Shown: positions 24,117 through 32,200 of the stretch, in pieces
How the letters are laid out: every line of letters begins with the position of its first letter
Position numbering within the stretch: the stretch's first letter is position 1
Assembly (NCBI GenBank): GCA_903861645.1
Contig: CAIOVE010000079.1
Coordinates: 16,793 to 80,792 of the forward strand
Length of the DNA: 64,000 bases
From: an uncultured Hyphomicrobiales bacterium
Lineage (GTDB): Bacteria > Pseudomonadota > Alphaproteobacteria > Rhizobiales > Beijerinckiaceae
Direction: 5' to 3'
The notes under the pieces: generated by a model
Seen by the model: only the letters and a program-made list of their open reading frames with translations
The model's database searches: none
Told to the model about the DNA's origin: nothing
Translations under genes and position numbers: made by a program

Positions 24117-24818
24117 ATGTCGCACGATAAAATCAAGGAAACCCTCATCATCGCGGGCAAGGTGCTGGTCGCCGAGGGCCAGGACGATTTCACGCGCGGC
24201 CATATTTCCATGCGCCATCCCGACAATCCCGGCCTGTTCTACATGAAGGCCCACAGCATCGGCCTCGACGAGATCACGCTGGAAAACATCCTGACCATCG
24301 ATCTCGAGGGCAACGTGGTGGCGGGCACGGCCCGTCGTCACAGCGAGGTCTATATCCACTCGGAAATTTTCAAGGCGCGTCCCGACATCAATTGCGTGAT
24401 TCACACGCACCCGGCCTATTCGGTCGCCTTGTCGGCGGCGAACCGTCCGCTGCGCGCGCTCAGCCAGCCGAGCGCGCTGTTCTACAAGAACATCGGCGTC
24501 TACACCGACACGATCAACCTCATCCGCACGCATGACATGGGTCGCGGCGTCGCCATGGCGCTGGCGTCGCATCGCGCCGTTTTGCTTAAAAATCATGGCG
24601 TAGTCGTCACCGGCGCGACTATCGAGGAGACCGTGATTGGCGTGATCATGCTGGAGAACGCGGCGCAGATCCAGATGATCGCGGAAGCCGCGGGCGAATG
24701 CGCGCCTGAATTTCCCGAGGCGGATATTCGCAAATTGCAGAGCGATATCAGCCGCCCCGATCAATTCATCGTCAATTTCGACTATCTCGCGCGCCGCGTG
24801 AAGCGTCGCGAGGGCTGA
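24117..24818 (+). CDS. Class II aldolase/adducin-family protein
   Basis: A 233-residue zinc-dependent aldolase of the FucA/AraD type. Zinc-ligand motifs are HTHP near residue 98 and a later KNHGVVV, with the proposed catalytic Glu in HSEVYIHSEIF near 78. Family members cleave or epimerise phosphosugars or act as decarboxylases on short hydroxy acids. GGGA lies 9 bases upstream of the ATG at 24117. It stands alone between the divergent exporter pair and the NCS2 permease and is followed by a strong hairpin at 24832-24867. Nothing in the sequence identifies the substrate; a role with purine-derived C2 compounds is possible but unsupported. Confidence 0.8.
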   Translation: MSHDKIKETLIIAGKVLVAEGQDDFTRGHISMRHPDNPGLFYMKAHSIGLDEITLENILTIDLEGNVVAGTARRHSEVYIHSEIFKARPDINCVIHTHPAYSVALSAANRPLRALSQPSALFYKNIGVYTDTINLIRTHDMGRGVAMALASHRAVLLKNHGVVVTGATIEETVIGVIMLENAAQIQMIAEAAGECAPEFPEADIRKLQSDISRPDQFIVNFDYLARRVKRREG

Positions 24819-24831
24819 TCGCATTTCCCGG

Positions 24832-24867
24832 TCTGGCTGGCGTTTCACGCGAGAAATGCCAGCCGGA
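24832..24867 (+). terminator. Hairpin after the aldolase gene
   Basis: A 15-base-pair stem (24832-24846 with 24853-24867), with two G-U pairs and a six-base loop, follows the aldolase stop by 13 bases. No run of T follows, so it may be a weak terminator or an mRNA-stabilising stem. It lies upstream of the predicted permease transcription start near 24923 and so is probably not part of that leader. Confidence 0.4.
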
Positions 24868-24896
24868 CGGGAGGTTCTTGCCATCATTGTTCATAT

Positions 24897-24912
24897 TGGC
24901 GCAATCTTTGCT
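24897..24912 (+). promoter_or_regulatory. Sigma-54-like promoter for the NCS2 permease
   Basis: TGGCGCA-ATCT-TTGCT keeps the GG, the complete TTGCT and the 16-base layout of the sigma-54 consensus, with two mismatches in the -24 box. Predicted start near 24923, 32 bases before the ATG at 24955. Confidence 0.6.
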
Positions 24913-24954
24913 CGTCGGACCAGGACAGTCTGATCCACGCGAATGGGGGCGACG

Positions 24955-26376
24955 ATGGACAAAGCAACGGACCAGGTGAACGAGATACTTCCGGCGCCGC
25001 GCTTGCTGGCGCTGGGATTGCAACATGTATTGGTGATGTACGCCGGCGCCGTCGCGGTGCCCTTCATCATCGCCGGCGCGCTCGGCCTTGGGCCCGAGCA
25101 ACGTGCCTTCCTCATCAACGCCGATCTGCTCGCGTGCGGCCTCGCCACGCTCGTGCAGGCCTATGGTTTTCCCGGCGTGGGCATTCGCCTGCCGGTGCTG
25201 ATGGGCGTCACCTTCGCGTCCGTCTCGCCCATGCTCGCCTTCATCGGCGCGGCGAAGGCGGCGGGCGGCGTCGACCCTAACGCCGTACTCGTGACGCTCT
25301 ATGGATCGGTGATCGCGGCGGGTATTTTCGGGCTGCTTGTCGCGCCGGTCATCAGTCGCCTGCTGCCGCTTTTTCCGCCGGTCGTGACGGGCACCATCAT
25401 CACGCTCATCGGCATCTCGCTGATGCGCATCGGCATCAACTGGGCTGGCGGCCTGCCGAGTTCGACGATGCGCAAGGTGGTTGATGGCGTGGCCGGCGAT
25501 TTTCCCAATCCCGCCTTTGGCGCGCTCGATAACATGGGCATCGCGCTGTTCGTGCTGGTCGTCATTCTGTTGATCACCAAATACGCCAAGGGCTTCATCG
25601 CCAACGTCGCGGTGCTCGCGGGGATCATCGTTGGCGGCGTGGCGGCGGCGGCGCTCGGCAAGATGAATTTCGCGCCGGTCGCCGCGTCTCCATGGGTGGC
25701 GATTGTCTATCCGTTCCAGTTCGGCCTGCCGCGTTTTGAACTGGTGCCGGTGATCACGATGTGCCTGGTGATGATCGTCGTGATGATCGAATCCACGGGC
25801 ATGTTCCTCGCGCTTGGCGAGATGACCGGCAAGAAGATCGGCACCGCCGAACTGACGCGGGGACTGCGCGCGGATGGCGTCGGCACGATTCTCGGTGGCA
25901 TCTTCAACACCTTCCCCTACACGTCGTTCTCGCAGAACGTCGGTCTCGTCGGCGTGACGGGCGTCCGCTCGCGGTATGTCGCGGTGGCCGGCGGCGTCAT
26001 TCTGGTGCTGCTCGGGTTCATCCCGAAACTCGCGGCGCTTTTCGCCGCGGTGCCCCTCTATGTGTTGGGCGGCGCCGGCCTCGTGATGTTCGGCATGGTG
26101 GCGGCCACCGGCGCGCGCATCCTGACGAACGTCGATTTTCGCAATAACCGCAACAACCTTTATGTCGTCGCGATTTCCATCGGCTTCGGCATGATCCCGC
26201 TGGTCGCGCCGAATTTCTTCGAGCACTTTCCCGCGGTCATGAAGCCGTTGATGGAATCGGGCATCCTCCTGACCTCGATCGTCGCGGTGGCGCTCAATCT
26301 CTTCTTCAACGGCTGGACCTCGGCCGAGGCGGCGCTCGAGGGCGCGGCTTCCGCCGCTCACGCCGCCGAGGCGTGA
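24955..26376 (+). CDS. NCS2-family nucleobase permease (urate/xanthine type)
   Basis: A 473-residue NCS2 (nucleobase-ascorbate) transporter. The conserved TM1 region LLALGLQHVLVMYAGAVAVPF lies near residues 17-37, and the TM10 signature region SQNVGLVGVTGVRSRYV near 325. Twelve to fourteen hydrophobic segments are visible. The group with PucJ/PucK-like and UacT-like sequence takes up urate or xanthine with protons. The enzymes for urate breakdown that follow support this assignment. The ATG at 24955 is favoured over the ATG at 24943 because a GGGGG run lies 6 bases before it. It is preceded by a sigma-54-like promoter and ends at a strong bidirectional terminator. Confidence 0.9.
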   Translation: MDKATDQVNEILPAPRLLALGLQHVLVMYAGAVAVPFIIAGALGLGPEQRAFLINADLLACGLATLVQAYGFPGVGIRLPVLMGVTFASVSPMLAFIGAAKAAGGVDPNAVLVTLYGSVIAAGIFGLLVAPVISRLLPLFPPVVTGTIITLIGISLMRIGINWAGGLPSSTMRKVVDGVAGDFPNPAFGALDNMGIALFVLVVILLITKYAKGFIANVAVLAGIIVGGVAAAALGKMNFAPVAASPWVAIVYPFQFGLPRFELVPVITMCLVMIVVMIESTGMFLALGEMTGKKIGTAELTRGLRADGVGTILGGIFNTFPYTSFSQNVGLVGVTGVRSRYVAVAGGVILVLLGFIPKLAALFAAVPLYVLGGAGLVMFGMVAATGARILTNVDFRNNRNNLYVVAISIGFGMIPLVAPNFFEHFPAVMKPLMESGILLTSIVAVALNLFFNGWTSAEAALEGAASAAHAAEA

Positions 26377-26392
26377 TCAGGCGAACGCATGA

Positions 26393-26424
26393 AAAAGCCC
26401 CGGAGAGCGATCTCCGGGGCTTTT
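26393..26424. terminator. Bidirectional intrinsic terminator
   Basis: A perfect 14-base stem (26393-26406 with 26411-26424) with loop GCGA is flanked by an A-run on the left and a T-run on the right. It therefore works in both directions, between the permease and the convergent M20 hydrolase gene. Confidence 0.92.
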
Positions 26425-26445
26425 GTTTTGCCGCGTTGGGAACAA

Positions 26446-27672
26446 TCAGGCGAGCAGGTCGCGGACCGACAGCGCCGTTACGAGGGTCGCCTTTTCGAGA
26501 TCGTCGAGTTTCAACCTCTCGTCGGCGCGATGGCCGTTGGCTTCTTCGATGGTGCGCGGTCCCGCGCCATAAAGCACCACGGGGATGCCTTTTTCCGCGT
26601 AGAGCCGCGCGTCCGTGTAGAGCGGCACGCCGTTCGACGCGACCGTTTCGCCAAACACGCGCGTGGCGTTGCGGCAGACCGTGTCGGCGATCCGCATCGT
26701 CTCGGCGCTCGCCGTCAGCGGCCTCGCGAGGAGGATGCGTTTCACCTCGACCGTCGCCGCGGGGCGTGTTCGCGCGGCCGCCGCGATGACGGCGCGCACC
26801 TCGGCCTCGACGGCCTCGGGAGTCTCGTCGGGAATGATGCGCCGGTCGAGACGGAAGGTGACGCGGTCCGGCACCACGTTGGTGTTGATGCCGCCGCTGA
26901 TGAGGCCGACGTTGATCTGCGGCGAACCGATGCCCTTCACCGTGGAGACTTTCGACGCCAGCGTGCCGCGATAGGCGTAGAGGGCGTTGAGCACCTGCGT
27001 CGCCGCCTCCAGCGCGTCGACGCCCGTGGCGGGAATCGCGGCGTGGGCGGAGCGGCCCTTCACCTCGACCTCGAGATGCAGGCAGCCGTTATGGGCGATG
27101 ACGACGGCGTAGCTGAACCCGGCGCAGATGACGGCGTCCGGCTTCGAGATTCCTTGCGACAGCAACCAGCCCGGACCGATCTCGCCGCCCTGTTCCTCGT
27201 CGTAGGTCAGGTGCAGTTCGACGGCGCCCTTCAACGCCGCGCCGGATTTCATCAGGGCGAGCAGGGCGAAGGCGTAGGTGGAGAAATCCGATTTCGACAC
27301 GGCGACGCCGCGTCCGAACATCTGGCCATCGGCGATCTCGGCGCCGTAGGGATCGTGGGTCCAGCCCGCGCCGGGCGCGACGACATCGCCATGGGCGTTG
27401 AGCGCGATGGTCGGGCCGGGGCCGAAGCGATGGCGCACCACCAGATTGGTGGCCGAAATCATGCCATTGGCGCGGGCGAGCGCTTCCGGCACGGGATGGC
27501 GCTCGACGGAGAAGCCGAGCGCCTCCAGCAACTCGGCTGCGCGCGCGGCGTGGGGTGCGCAGTCGCCGGGGGGATTGTCCGAGGGAACCTTCACCAGTTC
27601 GGCGAGGAACCGCGTCTGTTCGTCGAAGCGCGCGCGCACGAGCGCGCGCAATTCGGTTTCGATATCGCTCAT
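26446..27672 (-). CDS. M20-family metallohydrolase (ArgE/DapE-like)
   Basis: A 408-residue zinc hydrolase of the M20 peptidase / deacylase family. Metal ligands are visible in LNAHGDVVAPG near residue 90, TYDEEQGGE with the catalytic Glu pair near 158 and a late DARLYAEKGIPVVLYG. The dimerisation domain runs from about 195 to 300. ArgE, DapE and carboxypeptidase G2 belong here. In this location, right after PuuD in the same direction, it may hydrolyse an intermediate or product of ureide breakdown such as ureidoglycolate, which is speculative. The ATG at 27672 fits the GGAAAG spacing better than the ATG at 27678. The terminator at 26393 lies just after it. Confidence 0.82.
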   Translation of the reverse strand: MSDIETELRALVRARFDEQTRFLAELVKVPSDNPPGDCAPHAARAAELLEALGFSVERHPVPEALARANGMISATNLVVRHRFGPGPTIALNAHGDVVAPGAGWTHDPYGAEIADGQMFGRGVAVSKSDFSTYAFALLALMKSGAALKGAVELHLTYDEEQGGEIGPGWLLSQGISKPDAVICAGFSYAVVIAHNGCLHLEVEVKGRSAHAAIPATGVDALEAATQVLNALYAYRGTLASKVSTVKGIGSPQINVGLISGGINTNVVPDRVTFRLDRRIIPDETPEAVEAEVRAVIAAAARTRPAATVEVKRILLARPLTASAETMRIADTVCRNATRVFGETVASNGVPLYTDARLYAEKGIPVVLYGAGPRTIEEANGHRADERLKLDDLEKATLVTALSVRDLLA

Positions 27673-27697
27673 GTCCATCTTTCCGTCTTGCGCGCGT

Positions 27698-28915
27698 TCA
27701 GCGCGACCTCAGCCAGTCACGCAGGACGCGGCGTTCCGAATCCGGCATTTCCGTGATGTTGTTGGGCGGCATGGCGCGGGTCAAGACCGCCTGCATGTAG
27801 ATTTCCTCGCCATGGCGGGCGATGTCGGCGGGCGTATCGAGGCGCACGCCCTTGGGCGCGGTGACGATGCCATCCCAGACGGGCTCGCTCGCGTGGCACA
27901 TCGAGCAACGGCTGAGCACCACGTTCGCGACCTGCTTGGGCGCCTCCGGCAGTCCGGCCAGTTGGGTGGGGGAGTCGATCGGGGCGAGGCCGAGTTCGTC
28001 GCGCGAGCGGGCCGTCGAGGTCAGGGTGATCGCCACCGCGGCCGCGATGCACAGGGCCGCCACGATCCAGGTCCACCATTTGTCGCCATGGCCCTCGTGG
28101 CGCAGGTTGTAGAAGACGCGCACCAGCGCGCCCGCGACGAGGATCAGGCCGACCACGACGAAGGCGTAGGGCGACGAGTAGGTGATGGGATAGTGGTTCG
28201 ACAACATCAGGAACACGACCGGCAGGGTCAGGTAGTTGTTGTGCGTCGAGCGAACCTTGCCGATGGCGCCGAGGGTGGGGTCCGGCGTTTCGCCCTTCTT
28301 GAGCGAGGCGATGACCTTCGCCTGATTGGGAATGATGATGAGAAACACATTGGCGGTCATGATGGTCGCCATCAGCGCGCCAGTGTGGATGAACGCGCCA
28401 CGCGCCGAAAAAACATGCTGGAACAGCGCGGCCATGGCGATGATGTAGACAAAGCCGATGGCGGCGAGCGCCACGTCGTTCTTGCCGATGGGCGATTTGC
28501 ATAGCGCGTCATAGACGATCCAGCCGAGCGCCAGCGCGCCGATGCCGATGGCGGCGGCCGCGGGCGCGCCGATGTTCAGCACGGCGGGGTCGATGAGGAA
28601 CAGGCTGGCCTTGAAGTAATAGGCCCAGATGAGCAGCAAGAAACCCGACAGCCACGTGGCGTAGGATTCCCACTTGTGCCACATCAGCTCCGGCGGCAGA
28701 TGCTCGGGCGCGACGAGATACTTGCGCACTTCATAGAAGCCGCCGCCATGGACTTCCCAGACCTCGCCCTTGGCGCCCTTGGGCATGTTGGCCGCCTCGC
28801 GGATGCTGGCGTCGAGATGCATGAAATAGAACGACGAGCCAATCCAGGCGATGCCCGTGATGATGTGCGTCCAGCGGAGCAGAAGGGCGCCCCATTCGTA
28901 AAAAATCGCATCCAT
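27698..28915 (-). CDS. puuD: Urate hydroxylase PuuD (membrane protein with cytochrome c domain)
   Basis: A 405-residue protein with eight or so hydrophobic segments over residues 1-300, starting WGALLLRWTHIITGIAWIG, followed by a C-terminal cytochrome c domain. The haem-binding CSMCH is at 337-341 and a likely axial Met in RAMPPNN at 382. This is the arrangement of PuuD, which oxidises urate to 5-hydroxyisourate and passes electrons to the respiratory chain instead of using O2 as a soluble uricase does. A TATAAT -10 box lies on the minus strand at 28949-28954, 34 bases before the ATG. It diverges from the hydroxyisourate hydrolase gene, which takes its product. Confidence 0.95.
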   Translation of the reverse strand: MDAIFYEWGALLLRWTHIITGIAWIGSSFYFMHLDASIREAANMPKGAKGEVWEVHGGGFYEVRKYLVAPEHLPPELMWHKWESYATWLSGFLLLIWAYYFKASLFLIDPAVLNIGAPAAAAIGIGALALGWIVYDALCKSPIGKNDVALAAIGFVYIIAMAALFQHVFSARGAFIHTGALMATIMTANVFLIIIPNQAKVIASLKKGETPDPTLGAIGKVRSTHNNYLTLPVVFLMLSNHYPITYSSPYAFVVVGLILVAGALVRVFYNLRHEGHGDKWWTWIVAALCIAAAVAITLTSTARSRDELGLAPIDSPTQLAGLPEAPKQVANVVLSRCSMCHASEPVWDGIVTAPKGVRLDTPADIARHGEEIYMQAVLTRAMPPNNITEMPDSERRVLRDWLRSR

Positions 28916-28948
28916 TTGCCTAGCCCCGGTCCATTGTTTGCAAGACGA

Positions 28949-28954
28949 ATTATA
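28949..28954 (-). promoter_or_regulatory. Sigma-70 -10 box for puuD
   Basis: The minus strand reads TATAAT, a perfect -10 hexamer, giving a likely start near 28942 and a leader of about 27 bases. No clear -35 hexamer lies 16-18 bases before it, so an activator may be needed. Confidence 0.45.
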
Positions 28955-29047
28955 GCCGCTTCCGCGACAGCGCCATGGTTGACGTCACAAAGCCATGCCC
29001 GCAAATAGCAATCTTCCTTGTCTCGTTCCCAACCGGGGAGAGAGTTG

Positions 29048-29404
29048 ATGGGTCGCCTTTCCACGCATGTTCTCGATACGGCGCGCGGCAAACCGGCGCA
29101 AGGCGTGGCCATCCAGCTCGCCCGGATCGACGCGGCGGGCGTCAGGACGCCGGTCGCTTCCGCGCTCACCAACGCCGACGGCCGCACCGACGCGCCGCTC
29201 CTGACCGGCGCGGCGCTCGACGTCGGAACCTATGAATTGACCTTCGCCATTGGCGACTATTTTCGCGCCAGCGGACTTGTTCCGGCGGGGCCGTCGTTTC
29301 TCGACGTCGTGCCGTTGCGCTTTCAAATCACCGATCCCGACGGGCATTACCATGTGCCTCTCGTGTGCTCGCCATTCAGCTATTCGACCTATCGCGGTTC
29401 CTGA
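29048..29404 (+). CDS. uraH: 5-hydroxyisourate hydrolase (transthyretin-like)
   Basis: A 118-residue transthyretin-like protein. It starts LSTHVLDTARGKPA with the catalytic His at residue 7, has HYHVPLV near 100 and ends with the diagnostic C-terminal YRGS that separates hydroxyisourate hydrolases from true transthyretins. It converts 5-hydroxyisourate, the PuuD product, to OHCU (2-oxo-4-hydroxy-4-carboxy-5-ureidoimidazoline). A GGGGAGAG ribosome-binding site precedes the ATG at 29048; an upstream codon at 29018 is not needed. The fused allantoinase/OHCU decarboxylase follows 12 bases later, so consecutive steps are adjacent. Confidence 0.96.
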   Translation: MGRLSTHVLDTARGKPAQGVAIQLARIDAAGVRTPVASALTNADGRTDAPLLTGAALDVGTYELTFAIGDYFRASGLVPAGPSFLDVVPLRFQITDPDGHYHVPLVCSPFSYSTYRGS

Positions 29405-29416
29405 TCGGATTTGTCC

Positions 29417-30835
29417 ATGCAAGAAACCTACCCACGCGATCTCGTCGGCTATGGCGCGGAGCCGCCGCGCGTCCGCTGGCCCGGCGACGCCAGGATATGC
29501 CTGCAATTCGTGATCAATTACGAGGAGGGCGGCGAGAACAACATCCTGCACGGCGACGCGGCCTCGGAGGCCTTCCTGTCGGAGATCGTCGGCGCACAGC
29601 CATGGCCGGGCCAGCGGCACATGAACATGGAGTCCATCTACGAATATGGTTCGCGCGCCGGCTTCTGGCGGTTGCATCGCATGTTCGGCGAGCGGAACAT
29701 TCCCGTGACCGTGTTCGGCGTGGCGTCGGCCATGGCGCGCAATCCAGCCGCCGTTTCCGCCATGAAACAGGCGGGGTGGGAAGTCGCCACCCATGGCCTC
29801 AAGTGGATCGACTACAAGGACGTGCCGCGCGAGGTCGAGCGTCGCCACATCAGCGAGGCGATCAAGCTGCACACGGAAATCGTGGGCGAGCGACCCCTTG
29901 GCTACTATCAGGGCCGCACGTCCGAAAACACCGTGCCGCTCATCACGCAGGAAGGGGGCTCGCTTTATAACGCGGATTCCTACGCCGACGAGTTGCCCTA
30001 CTGGATCGAGGGGCCGCATGGTCCTCAACTCATCGTGCCCTACACGCTCGACGCCAACGACATGCGTTTCGCCGCGGCGCAGGGCTTCAATTCCGGCGAT
30101 CAGTTTTACGCCTATCTGAAGGACAGCTTCGACTATCTGTACGCCGAGGGCGCGACGAGTCCGAAAATGCTGTCGATCGGACTGCATTGCCGGCTTGTCG
30201 GGCGTCCCGGCCGCGCCGCCGCGCTGTTGCGTTTTCTGGATTACGCCCGCCAGTTCGAGGGCGTCTGGTTCGCCACGCGTCTCGCCGTCGCGCGTCACTG
30301 GATCGCGCATCATCCGCCGGTGGGCGGCTATAAACCGGGCCACATGCCGCGCGTGTTGTTCATGGAATTGTTCGGCGGCGTGTTCGAACATTCGCCTTGG
30401 GTGGCAGCGGGGGCTTTCGATGGGTCGCGCGGACCGGATTTCGACACGGCGAAAGGTCTACACGACGCGATGACGCGCGTCCTTTCCGCCGCCACGCATG
30501 AACAAAAGCTGGCGCTGATCAACGCCCATCCCGATCTCTCCGGTCGGCTCGCGCAAGCCAAGATGCTGACCCGCGAATCATCAGAGGAACAGGCGTCGGC
30601 GGGGCTTGATCAACTGACGCCGGACGAACTCGCGCGGTTCACCGCGTTGAACGACGCCTACAAGGCGCGTTTCGGGTTTGTGTTCATCATGGCCGTGCGC
30701 GGTCGGACGAAACAGGAAATCCTCGAAGCCTTCGAACGGCGGCTCAATCACGCGCCAGACGAGGAGTTCGCGGAGGCGTTGACGCAGATCGAACGCATCG
30801 CCCTGTTGCGCCTCGAACAAATCCTGCCGGCGTGA
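29417..30835 (+). CDS. puuE: Bifunctional allantoinase PuuE / OHCU decarboxylase
   Basis: A 472-residue fusion. Residues 1 to about 300 are a PuuE-type, polysaccharide-deacetylase-fold allantoinase (YPRDLVGYG near the start, FVINYEEGGENN, and the THGLKW region near 120). Residues from about 305 to 470 are an OHCU decarboxylase with the catalytic His in NAHPDLSGR near 373 and the RGRTKQEIL strand near 440. OHCU is decarboxylated to (S)-allantoin and then opened to allantoate. Such fusions are known in Alphaproteobacteria. The ATG at 29417 (MQETYPRD) is chosen over a TTG at 29411. The allantoate hydrolase gene follows after 7 bases. Confidence 0.94.
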   Translation: MQETYPRDLVGYGAEPPRVRWPGDARICLQFVINYEEGGENNILHGDAASEAFLSEIVGAQPWPGQRHMNMESIYEYGSRAGFWRLHRMFGERNIPVTVFGVASAMARNPAAVSAMKQAGWEVATHGLKWIDYKDVPREVERRHISEAIKLHTEIVGERPLGYYQGRTSENTVPLITQEGGSLYNADSYADELPYWIEGPHGPQLIVPYTLDANDMRFAAAQGFNSGDQFYAYLKDSFDYLYAEGATSPKMLSIGLHCRLVGRPGRAAALLRFLDYARQFEGVWFATRLAVARHWIAHHPPVGGYKPGHMPRVLFMELFGGVFEHSPWVAAGAFDGSRGPDFDTAKGLHDAMTRVLSAATHEQKLALINAHPDLSGRLAQAKMLTRESSEEQASAGLDQLTPDELARFTALNDAYKARFGFVFIMAVRGRTKQEILEAFERRLNHAPDEEFAEALTQIERIALLRLEQILPA

Positions 30836-30842
30836 GGCGTCC

Positions 30843-32075
30843 ATGAGCGAAATTCAGGATCCCCTGTCGGGCGCCGCCATCGAGCGGCGGCTGCGCGACC
30901 TCGCCGGCTATACAGACATCGCCGGCGAGATGACGCGCCTGTCGCTGTCGACGACGCACAAGAGCGCCGTCGAACATCTCGGCAAGTTGTTCCGCGCCGC
31001 CGGCATGCGGGCGACCGTCGATCCCATGGGCAATCTCGTCGGTCGCTACGCGCCGGCGGGGTGCGGGCCCAAAACGTTGCTGATCGGCTCGCATATCGAC
31101 ACGGTGCGCGACGCTGGCATCTACGATGGCAATCTCGGCGTGATGGTGGGGCTTGCCGTCGTGGAGTCGCTGCATCGCGATGGCGTCGTTCCGCCCTGCG
31201 CCATCGAGGTCATCGCCTTTAGCGACGAGGAGGGCGTGCGGTTTCCCTCCACGCTGACGGGCTCCAAGGCGCTCGCGGGCAAGTTCGATCCGCGTTGGCT
31301 CGATGAAATGGATGGCAAGGGCGTGCGCCGCCGCGGGGCGCTCGTGGCCTTTGGCGCGCCGACCACCGATCCGCGCGAGATCGCCCGCGATCCCGCGACG
31401 ACGCTCGGCTATGTCGAGGTGCATATCGAGCAGGGACCGGTGCTGGAGGCCGCTGGCCTGCCGCTCGGCGTTGTGACGGCGATCAACGGCGTGACGCGCG
31501 GCGACATTGCCCTGCGGGGCATGGCGGGCCACGCCGGCACCCTGCCGATGGCGATGCGCCACGACGCGCTCGCCGCCGCGGCTGAAATCATTCTGGAAAT
31601 CGAGGAGCGCGGGCGCGCGACGCCCGATCTCGTCGCGACCGTCGGCGTCATCGAGGTGCCCGGCGCGACGATCAACGTGGTGCCCGGTCGCGCTCGGCTA
31701 ACCTTTGACGTGCGCTCGCCCTCCGACGACGCGCGCCGCCGCGCCGTCAAGGATATCAAGGCCGCGGTCGATCGCGTCGCCGCGGGGCGCTCCGTCGAGG
31801 CGACTTTCGAAATACGCCACGAGGCGGAAGCAACGCCTTGCGACGCCACGCTGTCGGCGGCGCTCGAGGCGCGGTCGCGGGCCGCGGGCGCCGATCCGAT
31901 AAGGCTTCCGTCGGGCGCCGGCCACGACGCCATGTCGTTTCGCGATGTCTTGCCGGTTGCGATGCTGTTCACGCGATGTCGCGGCGGCGTCAGCCACAAT
32001 CCCGCCGAGTTCGCGACGGAGGAGGATATTGGCCTCGCCGCGCGGGTGTTGCGCGATTTCGTTCTGGGGCTTTGA
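30843..32075 (+). CDS. allC: Allantoate amidohydrolase / M20 carbamoylase family
   Basis: A 410-residue M20-family enzyme of the AllC / hydantoinase-carbamoylase group. Metal-ligand motifs are IGSHIDTVRDAG with DGNLGV near residue 80-100, FSDEEGVRF near 123, HIEQGPVLE near 198 and SGAGHDAMSF near 357. AllC degrades allantoate to (S)-ureidoglycine, ammonia and CO2, the step after PuuE, and the gene lies directly downstream of puuE. N-carbamoyl-L-amino acid hydrolases are the main alternative within the family. The start at 30843 is close-coupled to the preceding stop. Confidence 0.88.
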   Translation: MSEIQDPLSGAAIERRLRDLAGYTDIAGEMTRLSLSTTHKSAVEHLGKLFRAAGMRATVDPMGNLVGRYAPAGCGPKTLLIGSHIDTVRDAGIYDGNLGVMVGLAVVESLHRDGVVPPCAIEVIAFSDEEGVRFPSTLTGSKALAGKFDPRWLDEMDGKGVRRRGALVAFGAPTTDPREIARDPATTLGYVEVHIEQGPVLEAAGLPLGVVTAINGVTRGDIALRGMAGHAGTLPMAMRHDALAAAAEIILEIEERGRATPDLVATVGVIEVPGATINVVPGRARLTFDVRSPSDDARRRAVKDIKAAVDRVAAGRSVEATFEIRHEAEATPCDATLSAALEARSRAAGADPIRLPSGAGHDAMSFRDVLPVAMLFTRCRGGVSHNPAEFATEEDIGLAARVLRDFVLGL

Positions 32076-32200
32076 CGGGACCGGGGGGACCCGCCAACGG
32101 CGCCCGGTCGAACACGGGTTACGGTCGCCGCAACCGGAAAATCGGACGAAGGGCGACTTGCGAGGCCGGCCGTTCCGTGCGAACTCAATCGACCGTTTAC

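Noticed and set aside
24819..24954. Purine or xanthine riboswitch in the permease leader
   Set aside because: No purine aptamer pattern was recognised, and the hairpin at 24832-24867 lies upstream of the predicted sigma-54 transcription start. A covariance-model search (Infernal with the purine and NMT1/xanthine models) would decide.
28927..28942. Sigma-54-like match before the hydroxyisourate hydrolase
   Set aside because: CGGTCCATTGTTTGCA has GG and TTGCA at the right spacing but four mismatches in the -24 region and would leave a leader of about 95 bases. It is too weak to call.
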